Shown here one piece after another: positions 61,820 to 64,000 of a DNA stretch of 64,000 nucleotides; within the stretch, counting starts at the first letter, position 1; each line of letters starts with the position of its first letter. The stretch spans positions 438,501-502,500 of the forward strand of contig NZ_CP072360.1 of assembly GCF_018128065.1 (NCBI RefSeq), given 5' to 3'. This DNA comes from Prevotella melaninogenica (GTDB lineage Bacteria; Bacteroidota; Bacteroidia; Bacteroidales; Bacteroidaceae). The translations under genes and the position numbers were made by a program. The notes below the pieces were generated by a model. That model was given only the letters and a program-made list of their open reading frames with translations. It was not told where the DNA came from and searched no databases.

Positions 61820-64000
61820 TTATTTATTGTCTAATATAATCAGTTTCTTAGCTTTCGACACCTTTGTAGCACCATTGCTACTGAGGCGTACTCGATAGAG
61901 GTAAACACCTGTTTTGAGTTTTGCCCCATTCTCAACGGTAAGGTCCCAGTTGGCGGTGATAGCATTGCCCGATGCAACAGCTGTTTCGCTACGATGCCAC
62001 AATAGTCGACCGCTCATATCGAATACTTCAATGTCAATATCGACATCTGAACCAATGTAGTTGTGAGTAACGATGAAGGTCGTTTCTGTCTTAGCAGGGT
62101 TCTTAGAGGCGTTGACACTATATATTTCTGGTGCCAGTCCCTTGACAACTTTAAACTGAAGAGTTACGGTCGAAGGGTTGTTCTGTATGTCCCACGCACG
62201 GAATTGAAGGGTGTGAGGACCCTCTGAAAGTTCAGGTAGGCTGAAGCCTGTTGTTCCTGAAGTATAGCTACCGAAGTCATATCGGAAGTTGTCGTTCAAG
62301 ATATAGGTCTGTGTCATCTTACCATCGATGGTAAGCTGCATGTCATGTCCAATTCCATTGCCTGACGCATTGATACCATCCTTATCTGTTATCTGTGCAA
62401 AGAAGTAAGGAGTACTGTTTACTTCACCACCATTGATAAAAGAAGGAGAATTGAGATAAGCATAGATAGATGGACCGATAGAATCGTTATAAACAATCTC
62501 AGAGCCATCAATCGTGAAGCCTTCTTCATGTCCTTGTGCCATGAGGGTATGGCTGTCGTTGATTGCCGATAGGTTCATCAAACCTGTACCTGCGGCATAG
62601 TTGATGTCACGTGGTACAGCAAAGGTGAATGTAAACTCACCATTCTTGATACTGTCTGTACCATTGTATAGCACTTTCTGTCGATCGTAATATTGGAACG
62701 CACTTGCGGATGTATCCTCTTGCTTCTTACATGTAATAAGCTCTTTTGTATCACGTACGGTAGCTGTGAGTAATCCTTTGAAGTCGGTTTGTTTGCTACC
62801 ATTCTTTGTTATGTATCCTTTGACAGTAACAACGGAGCCTCCTTTGAGTGTAACAGAACCTGTTGTACTTGGTGTTTGTCCATTGATAGTCTCGACTTTG
62901 ACCTCTAATGTAGGGAGATTCAATGCGAGTGCAGGGTCACCCAATAGCGCATATTGCAGTTTATTAGGTGTGAGGTCGCTGTTAGAGTTTATCAACTCAC
63001 ATTTTGCTAAACGTTGTGCTTCACCCAACGTTGTTGGTTTTCCATTGGTAAAACTCAGTACATGTTTTAGGAAAGCTGTGTTGATAGCCTTGTTATAGTA
63101 TGCATATACCGTACGTGTGGTACCCCAGAAAGCAACGGAGCCACCCTTTTTGTTCAACATAGCTGCTTCGCCGATAGTTGGAATAGTACCATCGTACGGC
63201 ATGATGTCACAGCTGGCTGTAATCCAAAGTGGGAGATTGGTATTGGTAAAGTTGGCAAAGTCGGTGAGGCGGAGCACTGCTTCATGTGAAATCTGGTCTT
63301 CCTTTCCATGTCCAGCATAATCCATGATCAGTGCGCCTTGTGCCTGTTGTTGCCTAATGATAGCACTTACTTCAGGATAGCTATTACCAGTAGCAGAGGA
63401 GGTGCGTGTGTAAGCATCCCACATGACTTTCTTTACCTGATAGCTTGGATAAAGTCCCATGATGGTTTCAGCTGTCTCATTGACATCGTGCATGTGGAGA
63501 TTATTGTTACCATCATCGCCCATGAACATAATCACATTCTCCCAACTACCACCATTCATGTTCTCTGCATAGTTGATAGTTTTATCAACTAATATCTTTG
63601 CATCAGATATATCAGTAACGGGGAAGCGTCCGACTCCAAGGTCTTCTTTGTCACGTCTTAGTAAGTTTCCACCTTCACCATCGTCCATCAATGTAAACCA
63701 ACCGTCATTGATATAGCAGTCGGTCTCACTAAATGAGTTCTCGCTTTCGTATGCAAGGAGATAGTCGTCTGGGTTAAGGTTACGGCATGCACTGGTTACC
63801 ATACGGTTATCCCATACGCAATCACCAAAGAGTAAGAGCGACTGTGGGAGGTTTGTAGTGTTAGCACGATCGTAAAGCATCTTCATGTAACGACGATAAG
63901 CCATAGCATCAGGAGTTCCACTTGAAAATTCGTTATAGAGTTCGTCTGCTGGAACGATGCGTACGGAGATATTGTCATGTGAGCGATGGAAGTCTGCTAA
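61820..64000 (-). CDS. porU: T9SS C-terminal signal peptidase PorU, partial
   Basis: The frame continues upstream beyond the first in-frame Met at 63904 to the window edge (it reads LADFHRSHDN at the edge), so the N-terminal part is missing. The C25 (gingipain-type) catalytic region has the His in IMDYAGHGKEDQISHEAV and the Cys in LWITASCDIMPYDG. Ig-like modules follow and then a T9SS-like C-terminal domain (SGRLLWHRSET, LKTGVYLYRVRLSSNGA). It removes the C-terminal domain of T9SS cargo and links the protein to lipopolysaccharide. Confidence 0.95.
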   Translation of the reverse strand, partial: LADFHRSHDNISVRIVPADELYNEFSSGTPDAMAYRRYMKMLYDRANTTNLPQSLLLFGDCVWDNRMVTSACRNLNPDDYLLAYESENSFSETDCYINDGWFTLMDDGEGGNLLRRDKEDLGVGRFPVTDISDAKILVDKTINYAENMNGGSWENVIMFMGDDGNNNLHMHDVNETAETIMGLYPSYQVKKVMWDAYTRTSSATGNSYPEVSAIIRQQQAQGALIMDYAGHGKEDQISHEAVLRLTDFANFTNTNLPLWITASCDIMPYDGTIPTIGEAAMLNKKGGSVAFWGTTRTVYAYYNKAINTAFLKHVLSFTNGKPTTLGEAQRLAKCELINSNSDLTPNKLQYALLGDPALALNLPTLEVKVETINGQTPSTTGSVTLKGGSVVTVKGYITKNGSKQTDFKGLLTATVRDTKELITCKKQEDTSASAFQYYDRQKVLYNGTDSIKNGEFTFTFAVPRDINYAAGTGLMNLSAINDSHTLMAQGHEEGFTIDGSEIVYNDSIGPSIYAYLNSPSFINGGEVNSTPYFFAQITDKDGINASGNGIGHDMQLTIDGKMTQTYILNDNFRYDFGSYTSGTTGFSLPELSEGPHTLQFRAWDIQNNPSTVTLQFKVVKGLAPEIYSVNASKNPAKTETTFIVTHNYIGSDVDIDIEVFDMSGRLLWHRSETAVASGNAITANWDLTVENGAKLKTGVYLYRVRLSSNGATKVSKAKKLIILDNK

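Noticed and set aside
1..64000. tRNA, rRNA, tmRNA or prophage genes
   Set aside because: No cloverleaf with a GTTCRA-type T-loop, no rRNA-like block and no phage structural gene was seen by eye; a covariance search would be decisive.

Overview
The window is a low-GC chromosomal segment from a member of the Bacteroidota, most likely Prevotella or a close relative. The reasons are the SusC/SusD pair, the type IX secretion (T9SS) genes porU and porV in the ispF-porV-porU order, T9SS-sorted surface proteins, DUF4252, GLPGLI and DUF4294 proteins, menaquinone-type FrdCAB, and many -7 boxes of the Bacteroidota form TAnnTTTG, several with a TTTG about 19 bp upstream. No rRNA, tRNA, prophage or CRISPR array was seen.

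Layout. 0.5-9.2 kb: acyltransferase, YfcE phosphodiesterase, an orphan SusC/SusD pair, a helical-repeat protein and a small lipoprotein. 9.8-13.7 kb: aspartase, a porin and DUF4294. 14.0-17.3 kb: minus-strand run dapB-lepB-wbqC. 17.6-20.6 kb: DUF2851, a hotdog thioesterase and dprA. 20.8-23.3 kb: an ECF sigma/anti-sigma operon with three DUF4252 proteins. 23.4-25.0 kb: a toxin-antitoxin pair overlapping coaD, then ybeY. 25.3-29.1 kb: a very large T9SS cargo protein followed by a short peptide gene. 30.3-33.7 kb: three tandem membrane-anchored AraC-type regulators. 34.3-37.8 kb: a GLPGLI protein and a TonB-receptor-like protein. 38.4-47.5 kb: a membrane pseudokinase-like protein, an M15 dipeptidase, a THUMP-like methyltransferase, a GNAT protein, parE and an S41 protease. 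48.3-52.3 kb: fumarate reductase frdCAB with a four-helix-bundle gene wedged between frdA and frdB. 53.5-54.7 kb: a thioredoxin-fold lipoprotein without its cysteines. 54.8-59.6 kb: a second T9SS-cargo/short-peptide locus ending in a secreted nuclease, its cargo gene split by a complete insertion sequence. 59.9-64 kb: ispF, porV and porU (porU runs off the right edge).

The strongest candidate for an undescribed system is the arrangement seen twice: a T9SS C-terminal-domain protein, then 14-16 bp later a 63-68 codon peptide that starts M-K-[K/R]..Y-I-x-P-x-I, once followed by a secreted nuclease. The core T9SS sortase and shuttle genes lie a few kilobases from the second copy.

A second theme is the intergenic DNA. 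At least six families of short repeats are scattered through the window. These are a 22-bp GC-rich tandem unit, a ~100-bp unit, an ~92-bp palindromic AT-rich unit, a GC-rich palindrome found twice inside reading frames, a 7-bp CAACACC word that enters the parE reading frame, and TTGACAAG-type words that bracket the four-helix-bundle gene.
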